This document shows, piece after piece, positions 38,009 to 47,031 of a DNA stretch of 64,000 nt (position 1 is its first letter; each line of letters begins with the position of its first letter). The translations under genes were made by a program, and so were the position numbers. Below the pieces are notes generated by a model that had not been told where the DNA came from, made no database searches, and saw only the letters and a program-made list of their open reading frames with translations. Source of the DNA: Sutterella sp. AM11-39. GTDB lineage: Bacteria > Pseudomonadota > Gammaproteobacteria > Burkholderiales > Burkholderiaceae_F. The DNA is taken from contig NZ_QRLV01000001.1 of assembly GCF_003472385.1 (NCBI RefSeq), positions 186,001-250,000 on the forward strand, in the 5' to 3' direction.

Positions 38009-39072
38009 AACGCCGCAACAAACACCGGCGTCTGCACCGGGCTGCCCAGGCTCTGCGCGGCAGCCCACACCCAACTCGGGTTCTTGACCATCTCGCGACC
38101 GATGCAAACCGCATCGGCGTCCTGTGTGCGCAAAATCTCTTCGGCCTGAAGCGGCTCGACAATGCCGCCGCTCGTGAAGGTCACAATTCCAACCTTCTCT
38201 TTGATGTGGTGTGAAAACGTCGTGTGCGCAACGGTAAGCGATGCCGGAGGTTGCTGCGCGGGATCGATGCCGCCGGAGGAAACGTCAACGGCACAGACGC
38301 CAAGCTCGGCAAGCGACGAGGCCAAGGCCAGAGCCTGCTCTTCGTCGGCGCCGCCCTCAATCCAATCGCTGGCCGACAGACGCACCATCACGTCAAGCCC
38401 GGGAGCACCCTTTTGAACGGCTTTGACAACTTCCTGAGCGAAGCGCAGACGGTTTTGAGTCGTACCACCCCAAGCGTCGGTACGGTGATTGGTCACGGGC
38501 GACAGAAACTGGTGCACAAGATAGCCATGCGCCGCATGAATCTGAATGCCGTCGAACCCCACTCGAGCCGCCCGGCGAGCTGCCTCTTCAAAGGCCTGCA
38601 GCACTTCGGCGATATCGGCTTCAGTCATTTCGCGCGGCATCGGCGCCTGCGCAGTGTATGCAACGGCCGAAGGCGCCATCAGTGCAAAGCCTCCCTCTTC
38701 GGGCAACAGAGTGCCGTGGCCGGTTTTGGGATCCTTACGGCTGCCTTTGCGGCCGCAATGCGAAAGCTGAAGGAAGAACTTGGTATCGGTGCTCGCCACG
38801 GCGCGGCAGGCTTTTACAAGCTTTTTGAAAAAGGCTTCCTGCTCATCGTTGTAGAGCCCGAGGCAACGCGTGGTGATGCGGCCGTCGGCGCGAACCGCCG
38901 TCGCCTCGACCACAACCAGCCCCGCCCCTGAAGCCGCAAGCGTCTCGTAGTGCGAGATGAGCTCATCGCTGCCCACGCCCTCTCGAGCAAGGCAACGACA
39001 CATCGGCGGCACGCAGATGCGATTGGGTAGCGTCTGTGCCCCCATCTTCAAAGGCGTAAAGAGCAATGCCAT
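38005..39072 (-). CDS. Old Yellow Enzyme family NADH:flavin oxidoreductase
   Basis: The 355-residue TIM-barrel FMN enzyme has LFTPLKMGAQTLPNRICVPPMCR at the N-terminus. The QLSHCGRKG strand, the substrate-binding HAAHGYLVHQFLSPVTNHRTDAWGG and the FMN phosphate site TSGGI and IGREMVKNP are all present. The pattern is nearest to the YqjM-like (thermophilic-type) OYEs, which reduce activated C=C bonds with NAD(P)H. It lies between the two riboflavin loci but is probably not part of the pathway. The 3' end overlaps the convergent hypothetical gene. Confidence 0.9.
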   Translation of the reverse strand: MALLFTPLKMGAQTLPNRICVPPMCRCLAREGVGSDELISHYETLAASGAGLVVVEATAVRADGRITTRCLGLYNDEQEAFFKKLVKACRAVASTDTKFFLQLSHCGRKGSRKDPKTGHGTLLPEEGGFALMAPSAVAYTAQAPMPREMTEADIAEVLQAFEEAARRAARVGFDGIQIHAAHGYLVHQFLSPVTNHRTDAWGGTTQNRLRFAQEVVKAVQKGAPGLDVMVRLSASDWIEGGADEEQALALASSLAELGVCAVDVSSGGIDPAQQPPASLTVAHTTFSHHIKEKVGIVTFTSGGIVEPLQAEEILRTQDADAVCIGREMVKNPSWVWAAAQSLGSPVQTPVFVAAF

Positions 39073-39103
39073 CCGAAAGTCCTTCCTAATGCGCGGCGAT
39101 CAA

Positions 39104-39730
39104 TCAGAACAAATCGTCGCCGTCGTCTTCACGAAGCTTGATCATGCGCTCGACATAGCGCGCGATCGTGTCAATTTCGAGGTTGACCCAATCCTGCGCC
39201 TTGAGGTGCTTCAAGGTCGTTACTTCAACGGTATGCGGGATGAGATTGATGCTGATGAGCGCGCCCATCGCCGTATCTTCGACCTCGTTGACGGTAAGCG
39301 AGACACCGTTGACAGCCACCGAACCCTTGTAGGCGAGATAAGGCGAGAGCTTCAAGGGAGCTCGGATCACGAGCTTGTAGCTTTCTGCAATCTTGGTCAT
39401 GGACTCGACCTGGCCTACGCCGTCAACGTGGCCGCTAACCAAATGGCCGTCAACGCGATCGCCCAGACGCATCGCCTTTTCAAGGTTGACTTCACCGAAC
39501 GTATCGAGACCGCAGGTCTTGGAAAGGCTCTCGGCACTCACGTCAATCTGGAAGGAATTCCCTTCGATGTTGACCACCGTCATGCAAGCGCCGTTGACGG
39601 CGATGGAGTCGCCCACGCGCACTTCTTCGAGATGAAAGTCTTCGGGCGTGACGATCGTCAGACGAACGCCGTTGCCGAGTTTTTCGGGTTCACGAACCTT
39701 GCCGATGGCCTGAATAATTCCGGTAAACAT
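39104..39730 (-). CDS. ribE: riboflavin synthase, alpha subunit
   Basis: The 208-residue enzyme dismutates two lumazines to riboflavin. It is two similar barrels in tandem: the first begins MFTGIIQAIGKV with SIAVNGACMTV, the second has GHLVSGHVDGVG and SVAVNGVSLTVNEV. These are the typical residues of both halves. It is the last gene of glyA-nrdR-ribD-ribE. The lumazine it uses comes from RibH, encoded 2.4 kb away in another operon. Confidence 0.96.
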   Translation of the reverse strand: MFTGIIQAIGKVREPEKLGNGVRLTIVTPEDFHLEEVRVGDSIAVNGACMTVVNIEGNSFQIDVSAESLSKTCGLDTFGEVNLEKAMRLGDRVDGHLVSGHVDGVGQVESMTKIAESYKLVIRAPLKLSPYLAYKGSVAVNGVSLTVNEVEDTAMGALISINLIPHTVEVTTLKHLKAQDWVNLEIDTIARYVERMIKLREDDGDDLF

Positions 39731-39789
39731 GGTTTTTCAATCTTTCCTAAAAGGCGGCCTCTCCTGTCCGAGACTTGCCGCAGTTGCAG

Positions 39790-40878
39790 TTAATTCTTTC
39801 GCAGCACGACCTCAAGGTCGTCGCCGACTTTCTCAAAACTAACGAAGCGTCCGCGCAAGACTTCGCTCATTTCTTTGAATGGTCCGAGCTTGGCAAAGGG
39901 CATGCCCTCGCCCATCACAGCCGGCGCCAGATAGCAGACGATCTCGTCGACCAGATCCGCATCAAGGAGCGCCCCGGACAAGGTTGCACCGGCTTCGACA
40001 TGCAACTCGTTGATTTCATCACGGCCGATCTGACGGATGATTTCCTCGAGATCAAGCCCTTCGCTGCCGCCCACGCAGCGGACCGTAGCGCCGGCGGCAA
40101 CCAGTGCGTCCACACGCGCCTGAGGAGCCGTGTCGCTTACGAAAATCGTCGTGGGTTGCCCCTGCAGAATGTTGAAAGTCACCGGCGTAAGCGCCTGGCT
40201 GTCGGCCACATACTTCACCGGGCTCGGCAGCTTTTCTTCGCGCACGCTCATTTGCGGATTGTCCGCAAGCACCGTGCCGATACCGGTAAGGATACCCTGA
40301 GCGCGGGCGCGCCACAGGCGTCCTTTGCGGCGAGCTTCCTCGCTCGTGATCCAGCGGCTGGCTCCGTTGTAAAGCGCCGTACGGCCGTCAAGCGTCACTG
40401 CAGTCTTCAGTCGCACCCAGGGCTTGCCCGTCGTCATGCGTGTAAAAAAGCCGATGTTGGATTCGTAGGCCTCGTCGCGGCACACACCGCAGACCACCGC
40501 AACTCCGGCCTGACGTAGCATTTCCAACCCCTTGCCGGCGACCTGCGGGTTAGGGTCTTCAATGGCGGCCACGACGCGCCCGGCACGTTCTTCGATAAGG
40601 CGCGCCGCACACGGCGGCGTGCGGCCGTAATGCGAACAGGGCTCAAGCGTCACGTAATAGGTGGCGCCGGTAATGTCGATACCTGCCTGCTTGGCGTTCA
40701 TAATGGCATCGATTTCGGCGTGCTGAGAGCCCGGAGCGTGCGTATAGCCGCGCGAGACAATCTGACCGTCCTTGACGATCACGCAGCCGACAGCCGGGTT
40801 GGGCGGGGCGATATAGCGCCCCTTGCGCGCCTCTTCAAGAGCGGCGCGCATGAAAATCTCATCGCTCGTATCCGTCAT
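39790..40878 (-). CDS. ribD: bifunctional riboflavin deaminase/reductase
   Basis: The 362-residue enzyme has an N-terminal cytidine-deaminase-like domain (1-145) with zinc ligands in HAEIDAI and [11 protein letters not shown]. The C-terminal reductase domain (about 150-360) contains [14 protein letters not shown] and ITSEEARR. It carries out two successive steps from the GTP-derived pyrimidine. Its start overlaps the nrdR stop by four bases. It lies 59 bases upstream of ribE. Confidence 0.96.
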   Translation of the reverse strand: MTDTSDEIFMRAALEEARKGRYIAPPNPAVGCVIVKDGQIVSRGYTHAPGSQHAEIDAIMNAKQAGIDITGATYYVTLEPCSHYGRTPPCAARLIEERAGRVVAAIEDPNPQVAGKGLEMLRQAGVAVVCGVCRDEAYESNIGFFTRMTTGKPWVRLKTAVTLDGRTALYNGASRWITSEEARRKGRLWRARAQGILTGIGTVLADNPQMSVREEKLPSPVKYVADSQALTPVTFNILQGQPTTIFVSDTAPQARVDALVAAGATVRCVGGSEGLDLEEIIRQIGRDEINELHVEAGATLSGALLDADLVDEIVCYLAPAVMGEGMPFAKLGPFKEMSEVLRGRFVSFEKVGDDLEVVLRKN

Positions 40879-41342
40879 TTCGCTTCGTTCTTGTCGATTT
40901 CCAGATCACGCATCAAGCGCTTGAAAGCTTCGGGATCTTCCACGTTGAAGTAGACGCTTGCAAAGCGAACGTAGGCGATCTTATCGAGACGCTTGAGTTC
41001 CTCGAGCACAAATTCGCCCACCTTTTCGCTTTTGACTTCCCGCTCCCCGAGACTGCGAAGTCGTTGCTCAATGAACGTAATGGCTTCCTCGATCTGCTCG
41101 TCGCTCACGGGACGCTTGCGAAGCGCCAGGCGCATGGAGCCGCGAACCTTGTCGCGGTCGTACTCGCGGCGCACGCCGGTGCGCTTGACGATGGCCGGCA
41201 TATTGATTTCCACGCGCTCAAACGTCGTGAAACGCTTGCCGCAATGGCTGCACTGACGGCGACGTCGAATGGAGAACCCATCTTCGCTCGCGCGAGAGTC
41301 CACCACCGCTGTGTCCTTAGACTTGCAAAACGGGCAACGCAT
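40875..41342 (-). CDS. nrdR: transcriptional repressor NrdR
   Basis: The 155-residue regulator has an N-terminal zinc ribbon (CPFC near residues 3-6 and CSHC near 32-35) with [17 protein letters not shown]. An ATP-cone domain follows (about 48-138). NrdR senses ATP/dATP and represses ribonucleotide reductase genes at NrdR boxes. No nrd genes are in the window. The position between glyA and ribD is conserved in proteobacteria. Confidence 0.97.
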   Translation of the reverse strand: MRCPFCKSKDTAVVDSRASEDGFSIRRRRQCSHCGKRFTTFERVEINMPAIVKRTGVRREYDRDKVRGSMRLALRKRPVSDEQIEEAITFIEQRLRSLGEREVKSEKVGEFVLEELKRLDKIAYVRFASVYFNVEDPEAFKRLMRDLEIDKNEAK

Positions 41343-41375
41343 CTTGAAAACTCCTGGAAAACGCCCGGAAACGGT

Positions 41376-42641
41376 TTAGGGTCGATAAACGGGGAACATC
41401 GCCGTGAGCTGATCGACTTCGGTACGCACACGTTCGAGCACCTGAGCGTCCTCGGGAGCCGAGAGCAGATCGGCAATGAGGTTGGCCACCTTGCGCGTTT
41501 CTTCTTCCTTAAAGCCGCGGGTGGTCATGGCAGGCGTGCCCAGACGAATGCCTGACGTGACGAAGGGCGTCTGCGGGTCGTTGTGAATCGCGTTTTTGTT
41601 AACAGTGATGTGTGCTGCTCCCAGAAGCGCTTCAGCGGCCTTGCCCGTCAGATTCATCGGACGCAGGTCAACGAGCATCACGTGGCTTTGCGTGCCGCCC
41701 GAGACAATGCGCAAACCGCGCTCCATCAGCGTCTTGGCAAGCACCTCAGCATTCTTGATCACCTGCTTGCCGTACTCCTTGAACTCGGGCTTGAGCGCTT
41801 CGCCGAGCGCCACAGCCTTGCCTGCGATCACGTGCATGAGCGGACCGCCCTGAGTGCCCGGAAACACTGCCGAGTTGATCTTCTTTTCGAGATCGGGCCG
41901 GCAGAAGATGATGCCGCCGCGCGGGCCGCGCAGGCTCTTGTGCGTCGTCGTGGTCACCACGTCGGCATAGCCAAACGGGCTCGGATAGACACCGGCGGCC
42001 ACCAGACCTGCGTAGTGCGCGATGTCAGTCATCAGAATGGCGCCTACCGAGTGCGCGATGTCCGCAAAGCGTTTGAAGTCGATGTGAAGCGAATAGGCCG
42101 AAGCACCCGCGATGATGAGCTTGGGCTGATGTTCCTTGGCCAAGCGCTCGACTTCATCGTAGTCGATTGCTTCGGTGTCGTCGCGCACGCCGTAGCTCAC
42201 GATGTTGAAATAACGGCCGGAAAAATTGAGGTGCATGCCGTGCGTGAGATGGCCGCCGTCGGCAAGGCTCATCCCCATCACGGTGTCGCCCGGATTCAGA
42301 AGGCCGAACAGAACGGCTTCGTTGGCCTGCGCGCCGGAGTGCGGCTGGACATTGACAGCCATTTCGACACCGGCGGGCTCGCAAAAGAGCTTCTTGGCTC
42401 GCTCGATGGCGATGCGTTCCACCTCATCCACATACTGGCAGCCGCCGTAGTAGCGCTTGCCCGGATAACCTTCGGCGTACTTATTCGTCAGAAGCGACCC
42501 TTGAGCCTGCATAACCGCCGGAGACGTGTAGTTTTCGCTCGCGATCAGCTCAATGTGCTGTTCCTGACGATCCGCCTCAGCCTGAATGAACTTCCAGACT
42601 TCGCTGTCGGCTACTGCGATGGTGTTGGAGTGGCGAAACAT
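41376..42641 (-). CDS. glyA: serine hydroxymethyltransferase
   Basis: The 421-residue PLP enzyme interconverts serine and glycine with tetrahydrofolate. Motifs include [34 protein letters not shown] and the PLP-Lys motif [13 protein letters not shown]. The start MFRHSNTIA was chosen from the AAGGA element just upstream and the usual N-terminal length; an upstream TTG would add 14 unusual residues. It is the first gene of glyA-nrdR-ribD-ribE. I see no glycine riboswitch in the 130 bases before it. Confidence 0.97.
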   Translation of the reverse strand: MFRHSNTIAVADSEVWKFIQAEADRQEQHIELIASENYTSPAVMQAQGSLLTNKYAEGYPGKRYYGGCQYVDEVERIAIERAKKLFCEPAGVEMAVNVQPHSGAQANEAVLFGLLNPGDTVMGMSLADGGHLTHGMHLNFSGRYFNIVSYGVRDDTEAIDYDEVERLAKEHQPKLIIAGASAYSLHIDFKRFADIAHSVGAILMTDIAHYAGLVAAGVYPSPFGYADVVTTTTHKSLRGPRGGIIFCRPDLEKKINSAVFPGTQGGPLMHVIAGKAVALGEALKPEFKEYGKQVIKNAEVLAKTLMERGLRIVSGGTQSHVMLVDLRPMNLTGKAAEALLGAAHITVNKNAIHNDPQTPFVTSGIRLGTPAMTTRGFKEEETRKVANLIADLLSAPEDAQVLERVRTEVDQLTAMFPVYRP

Positions 42642-42770
42642 GTCCTTGGACTCCTTAAAAGTTGGGCGCGCTTGTTCGTTCAAACAAGGTTCTTCTTGAA
42701 AGAACGGCGCAATTTTTTCAAAAAACGATTCTGCAATTATCGCCTATGGAGTCGACAAAAAGAGACAATG

Positions 42771-42831
42771 AAAAAGCCGGCTCCGTCAAAGAATCGTTTT
42801 TTCTGACAAACGACTCCGACAAGCCGGCTTT
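42771..42831 (-). terminator. terminator of the amidohydrolase-pyrE-radical SAM operon
   Basis: Perfect 10-bp outer stem AAAGCCGGCT/AGCCGGCTTT (42773-42782 and 42822-42831) encloses a long, partly paired loop. On the minus strand it ends in TTTTTCATTG. Confidence 0.8.
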
Positions 42832-42833
42832 CC

Positions 42834-43610
42834 TTATCCGTACCAGTGAGCGCTGATGCCCAGGTTCTCGACCCGCTGCGCAATCCTTTCGAGCGTCTCC
42901 GCAGGCGCCTTTTTGAGCCCCGCCACAGGCGTCTCGCGCGCCAGAGTATAGATGTCAACGCCTTCGGGACGAATCTGCGCCAGCGCTTCAAGCCAGGGGC
43001 CCACGTACTTTTCAGTCGTATTGTCGACGCTTTGTCCGGCAAAGGTGCCCTGCATGAACATCGTCTGTACGATGCAGCGACCGTTGAGTTCCTTGATGCG
43101 CTCAATCACCTCTTTGACGTCGTAGCGCGCGTTGGGGCGATCCACCAGACGAATGTAGTCTGCATCCACCGTATCGAGCTTCAGACACGGGCGGTCGATC
43201 AGACGAACGGCCTCAAAGACGTCCTCGCGGTTGAGGTGCGTGGCGTTGGTCAGCAGACACACCTTGGCCTGCGGACAATACTTATCGCGCAGCGCGAGCG
43301 TATCGCGCACAATGTTGAGGAAATCCGGATGTGATGTGGGTTCACCGTTTCCCGAGTAAGTGATCGCCTCGGGCAAGTCGTCGGCGTCGCGCATGGCGCT
43401 CAGACGCGCTTCCAGAGCTTCGCGCACAGATTGGCGCGAGGGCATCTTCGACTTGGGGCGACGTTCATCATTGAGTCCACATTCGCAATAGATGCAGTCG
43501 AAACTGCAGATTTTGCCGTCAACGGGCGACAAATTGACGCCCAGACTCTTGCCCAGACGTCGACTGCGAACGGGCCCGAAAACGGGCCCGGGATAAATGA
43601 CGGTACTCAT
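42834..43610 (-). CDS. radical SAM protein, COG0731-like, function unknown
   Basis: The 258-residue protein starts MSTVIYPGPVFGPVRSRRLG, behind the pyrE stop (TGATG overlap). The cluster motif is Cys-x3-Cys-x2-Cys in CSFDCIYCE, preceded by SLGVNLSPVDGK. The SAM-binding stretch is YSGNGEPTSHP. It lacks an obvious extra cluster domain. This family is widespread in anaerobes; relatives are sometimes compared with wyosine-synthesis TYW1, but its substrate is not known. Being the last gene of a unit with an OPRTase and a cytosine-deaminase-like hydrolase makes nucleobase or tRNA chemistry conceivable. Confidence 0.8.
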   Translation of the reverse strand: MSTVIYPGPVFGPVRSRRLGKSLGVNLSPVDGKICSFDCIYCECGLNDERRPKSKMPSRQSVREALEARLSAMRDADDLPEAITYSGNGEPTSHPDFLNIVRDTLALRDKYCPQAKVCLLTNATHLNREDVFEAVRLIDRPCLKLDTVDADYIRLVDRPNARYDVKEVIERIKELNGRCIVQTMFMQGTFAGQSVDNTTEKYVGPWLEALAQIRPEGVDIYTLARETPVAGLKKAPAETLERIAQRVENLGISAHWYG

Positions 43611-44299
43611 CAGTTTTCGATAGCGCTTGCCACAACGCCGTGCATGGCGGCCCACGTCCAGGGCGTCTGCAGCCATTCGAGCACCAGTTTTTCGTGCTCG
43701 ACGTCAATCACGCCCATTTCCTGCGCCTTATGCACGACTTTTTCAAAGGCAATCACATCGTAGGTATCGATTCCTTCCTGCTTGAAGAGGCGCTGTGTTT
43801 CGGGAATCGCGTAGTTCGTAATCGACATTACCTGCGTCACCTGAGCTCCCTCTTCGCGCAGAGCGCGAATGGCGTCCAGACAGCTCAGACCGGTCGAGAT
43901 ATGGTCTTCGAGAAGAAGCACGCGCAGCCCCTTGACATCACCGCCTTCGATACGGGAGTGGTTGCCGTAGGTCTTAGCCTTCTGACGCACCATGATGGCG
44001 GGCAGTCCCAGGCGATAAGCCAGAGCTGCGGCGTGCATGGAGCCGGCGGCTTCGACGCCTGCGACTATGTCAAACTCCAGATCGTATTCTTCAACGCGGC
44101 TAGCCATCGTCTCAACAATGTCGCGCCAGGCTTCCGGATGCGAAAAAAGCTTGCGGTTATCCACGTAAACGGGAGAAATCAGACCGGACTTCAGGCGCAT
44201 CGGCGCATCGGCAAGAAACTCCACCGCCTGTGCGCGAATCAAGCGTTCGGCCATGATGTCTTCGGCAATGCTGCTGGTGTAGCTGGGCTTAAATTTCAT
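43610..44299 (-). CDS. pyrE: orotate phosphoribosyltransferase
   Basis: The 229-residue type I PRTase has GLISPVYVDNRKL (phosphate loop region). The flexible loop is VRQKAKTYGNHSRIEGG, and the PRPP motif reads LLLEDHISTGLS, where Leu replaces the second Gly usually seen. It makes OMP from orotate and PRPP. It is cotranscribed with an amidohydrolase upstream and a radical SAM gene downstream. Because of these neighbours and the small PRPP-motif change, a role in salvage of another pyrimidine base is possible; pyrE remains the best call as no other copy is visible here. Confidence 0.85.
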   Translation of the reverse strand: MKFKPSYTSSIAEDIMAERLIRAQAVEFLADAPMRLKSGLISPVYVDNRKLFSHPEAWRDIVETMASRVEEYDLEFDIVAGVEAAGSMHAAALAYRLGLPAIMVRQKAKTYGNHSRIEGGDVKGLRVLLLEDHISTGLSCLDAIRALREEGAQVTQVMSITNYAIPETQRLFKQEGIDTYDVIAFEKVVHKAQEMGVIDVEHEKLVLEWLQTPWTWAAMHGVVASAIEN

Positions 44300-44311
44300 G
44301 ACTCTTCCCCT

Positions 44312-45307
44312 TTACTCAATGCCGAGAACCTTGCGACCATTGACGGTAGCGATGTTGACGAGCTGTTCGAAATCATCGAAGCGGCAGCCGGTGGCAAGCA
44401 GCTGCAGTTCGTGCCACATGTCGCCTGCGCTCCACGGAACCATGGCGTCGCACACGTTGTCGGTACCGAGCGCCACCGTGACGCCGGCCGGCACGAGTTC
44501 GTCAACAGGCGTCATCGAATTGTGCATCGGGCCGATCATTTCGGTACGGGCCGTGTCGATCCAAGCCGTCGGACAGCAGACCATCATCACGCCGGCTTCC
44601 TTGAGAAGCGTGTAGAGACGCTGACGGTACATGCGGGAATGCGCACCAATCGAGATGCCGTGAATGGCGACCACCCGGCCGCGCATGTCATGCTCAATCG
44701 CCTTGTGCGCAAGCATTTCGGTTTCGTATTCGCTGGAGAGGTTGAATTGGTCGACGTGCACGTGCACCATCTTGTTCTGCTCTTTGGCCGTGCCAAGCAA
44801 AATGTCGAAAGCTTCGGCAGCGCGTCCAAAGTCACGTTCGTCTCGCTTGGGCAAGCCACCGATGATGTCCACCATTTCGGCGCCGATGTCAAACCATTTG
44901 CGCGCTTCCGGATCAATCACTCCTTTGAGTGTCTGATTGGCAAATTTCACAGTGATCTGATCGGCATAGTGCTCGCGGGCGCGAAGGCCTGCCTTGATGG
45001 CACGATCTTCGGTCTGAGGATCGATGTCCACGAACGTGGCGCAGGCCGTGCAGCCTTGCTCGATCATCAGTTCAAAGAACATGGAAAAGCGCCGGTAGAA
45101 GTCTTCCTCAGTCGACTCGCTCTTTAAGCGATCCAGAGCGTCCCATTTCTGCTGCAGAGAGTGCGTGCGACGCATCTCCAGAATTTCGGGAGACAACGTA
45201 AACGCACGGTCTGCGTGAGCGTGCGTGTTTACCCAACCGCCGGCCTTCTTAATTGCCGGCTCGATCATCTCGCGTACGGTTCGCGGCGCGTTTTCATCAA
45301 AAGACAT
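44312..45307 (-). CDS. cytosine-deaminase-like amidohydrolase
   Basis: The 331-residue TIM-barrel metal hydrolase has the metal motif His29-x-His31 (NTHAHADRAF), a second ligand region MVHVHVDQFN and third VAIHGISIGAHS. The catalytic Asp is in LGTDNVCDAMVPW. The layout is that of cytosine deaminase/N-isopropylammelide hydrolases. The CodA residues HCDE and HDDVFD are not conserved here (HVDQ and TDNVCD), so the true substrate may differ from cytosine. It lies 12 bases upstream of the OPRTase gene, suggesting a linked pyrimidine salvage or detoxification step. Confidence 0.8.
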   Translation of the reverse strand: MSFDENAPRTVREMIEPAIKKAGGWVNTHAHADRAFTLSPEILEMRRTHSLQQKWDALDRLKSESTEEDFYRRFSMFFELMIEQGCTACATFVDIDPQTEDRAIKAGLRAREHYADQITVKFANQTLKGVIDPEARKWFDIGAEMVDIIGGLPKRDERDFGRAAEAFDILLGTAKEQNKMVHVHVDQFNLSSEYETEMLAHKAIEHDMRGRVVAIHGISIGAHSRMYRQRLYTLLKEAGVMMVCCPTAWIDTARTEMIGPMHNSMTPVDELVPAGVTVALGTDNVCDAMVPWSAGDMWHELQLLATGCRFDDFEQLVNIATVNGRKVLGIE

Positions 45308-45394
45308 GAAGGGTTCTCCTAGCGAAAAGGCACGAGCGCCCGTTGTCTGTCAGCATCAAGCTCAGACAGCGGCGCTACGCGCCTGCAAATCTAG

Positions 45395-45405
45395 GTTAAT
45401 TTAAC
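45395..45405. promoter_or_regulatory. possible operator upstream of the amidohydrolase operon
   Basis: The AT-rich palindrome GTTAA-T-TTAAC (flanked by CTAG) stands about 90 bases before the amidohydrolase start, in an otherwise GC-rich spacer. It may be a repressor site or part of the promoter. No regulator gene is adjacent. Confidence 0.35.
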
Positions 45406-45474
45406 TAGGTCGCGCGCTTGTGTCAACCATGTCGCACGAGCGCGCCTGAGAAAAAAGTGATTCGGCCGACCGCC

Positions 45475-46557
45475 TTACTCGACAACGGTCAGTTTAACCT
45501 CCGGATCCAGAATCTTTACGCGATCGGCAATGCACTTGCTCACCCAGGCTCGCTTAAGGTCGGAGTCAAGAATAAAGACGCCCAAGTCCTTCTTTTCGGC
45601 CATTTTCTTGACCGCCTTTTCTACGCCCATCGCAAACAAGGCCGTACACCAGCCGTCGGCGCGCGCCCCGTCCTTATCGACGATCGTGACGCTGGCAATG
45701 TCGGTAGCGACAGGCATCCCTGTCTCAGGGCTCAAAATGTGCCCATAAGATTTGCCGTCCTTCTCAATTTTGCGCTCGTACGCGCCCGAGGTGATCACCG
45801 ATTCGTCAAAGGCTTTGACGACGGCAAAGATTTGACCTCGTTCTTTGTCGGGGCGCTGGATGCCGACGTTCCAGGCGCGTCCTGCGGGAGACTTTCCGAG
45901 CAAGGCAACATTACCGCCCAAGTCAAGAATCACGTTGGTGGCACCGGCCGCCTCCAGATCCTGCGTGAGTGCCGTGCCGATCCACCCCTTAGCGATAGCC
46001 CCGAGATCGATGCTCTGCCCCTTGCCGATGCGCATGCGGCAGACGTTGTCCTCGCGCTGCGTTTCAATCTTCGTGTAGTCAACCTTTTTGAGCGCCGCAT
46101 CAATATCTCTTCTCGCCGGAACCTGATCGCCGCCGAAACCGATCTTCCAGACGTTGACAAGAGTGCCGATCGTGGGTTCGAACGCCCTGTCGGAAGCCTC
46201 TGCTATGGCCTTGGCTTTTTCCGTCAGTTCGGTGATGCGGCAGTCGACTTCAACCCATTCGCCCGAGCGTTTATTGACCTCGTAGAGAGGCCCCTCGCGG
46301 TGCACCGTAAAAAGCGTTTCGTAGTCATCGACGCGTTCTGATACGAGCTCTTCGAGCTTTTGCGCGGCTTTGGCATCCGGCGAAATCAAACGCGCCGTAA
46401 TCAGCGTTCCCATCGCAAGCCCTTGATACTGCGTTTCATAGAGCGTTTTGCCTTCTTCGGCAGCGGAAACAAGCGTACTCAAACCGCAAAACAGGGCAGC
46501 CGCAAGGAGTGGCGCGCGCGCGAAAATGCGAAAAGTCGTATTGGGCAAGGCTGACAT
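45475..46557 (-). CDS. apbE: FAD:protein FMN transferase
   Basis: The 360-residue exported protein (start MSALPNTTFRIF) has a signal peptide ending LVSA. The ApbE domain has AMGTLITARL, the SIDLGAIAKGWI motif and LDLGGNVALLGKSP, plus a C-terminal ARADGWCTALFAMG. It transfers FMN from FAD to a Ser/Thr of target proteins in the periplasm. The target is very likely the small FMN-binding protein encoded next door at 46666-46998. The AAAGG element directly abuts the ATG, so the start is uncertain by a few codons (a TTG lies eight codons upstream). A terminator separates it from the two upstream genes. Confidence 0.93.
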   Translation of the reverse strand: MSALPNTTFRIFARAPLLAAALFCGLSTLVSAAEEGKTLYETQYQGLAMGTLITARLISPDAKAAQKLEELVSERVDDYETLFTVHREGPLYEVNKRSGEWVEVDCRITELTEKAKAIAEASDRAFEPTIGTLVNVWKIGFGGDQVPARRDIDAALKKVDYTKIETQREDNVCRMRIGKGQSIDLGAIAKGWIGTALTQDLEAAGATNVILDLGGNVALLGKSPAGRAWNVGIQRPDKERGQIFAVVKAFDESVITSGAYERKIEKDGKSYGHILSPETGMPVATDIASVTIVDKDGARADGWCTALFAMGVEKAVKKMAEKKDLGVFILDSDLKRAWVSKCIADRVKILDPEVKLTVVE

Positions 46558-46603
46558 CCTTTCAGTCGAACAAAAATGCAAAGAGTATGCGCACTATATA
46601 CAG

Positions 46604-46646
46604 AAAAAGGCCCGGTGCGGGATTTCCCCACTCCGAGCCTTTTTTG
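46604..46646 (-). terminator. terminator after the FMN-binding gene
   Basis: Arms AAAAAGGC... and ...GCCTTTTT with GTG/CAC and GGG/CCC inner pairs form a long hairpin ending in T residues on the minus strand. It lies between the reductase gene pair and apbE, so apbE is reached by read-through or its own promoter. Confidence 0.75.
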
Positions 46647-46665
46647 CATCATGCAACTGAGCTGA

Positions 46666-46998
46666 TTACTTGGCGGATTCGAGAGCCTTGTTCACAGCTT
46701 CGATGATGCCCTTGGAGGAATTGGACGCACCCGTCACAGCTGCGACACCTTCCGTACCGTTCTTCTTGATAATTGCCTTGGACAACTTCTTCTGAGCGGC
46801 GTTGAGCAGCATTTCGGTTTCGCCATGCTTGACAACCTTGACAGAAGTGATCTTGCCACCGGCAACAACAACTTCCACCTGAATCTTGCTGGCGTTACCG
46901 GTGCCTTCACCGGTGTAGGTGCCGTCCTTGTAGGTAGCGGCCTGAGCACCTGCACAGAGCAGAGCGGCAGATGCAGCAACAATCAATTGCTTGATCAT
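46666..46998 (-). CDS. small periplasmic FMN-binding domain protein
   Basis: The 110-residue protein has a signal peptide (ending AQA) and a single FMN-binding domain (PF04205 type) of about 85 residues, beginning YKDGTYTGEGTG. The ApbE acceptor site reads VTGAS (88-92), with Ser92 the expected attachment residue. The Asp that normally stands three residues before the Ser/Thr of DxxSGAT is Ala here. It lies 33 bases after the fumarate-reductase-like flavoprotein gene and would pass electrons to it as a separate flavodomain. Confidence 0.88.
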   Translation of the reverse strand: MIKQLIVAASAALLCAGAQAATYKDGTYTGEGTGNASKIQVEVVVAGGKITSVKVVKHGETEMLLNAAQKKLSKAIIKKNGTEGVAAVTGASNSSKGIIEAVNKALESAK

Positions 46999-47031
46999 TG
47001 GTTGAAAACTCCTCTAAGTTTTACAGCGTTA

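Noticed and set aside
42642..42770. Glycine riboswitch in front of glyA
   Set aside because: The region is too short and lacks the conserved glycine aptamer core. Only the neighbouring terminator hairpin is visible.
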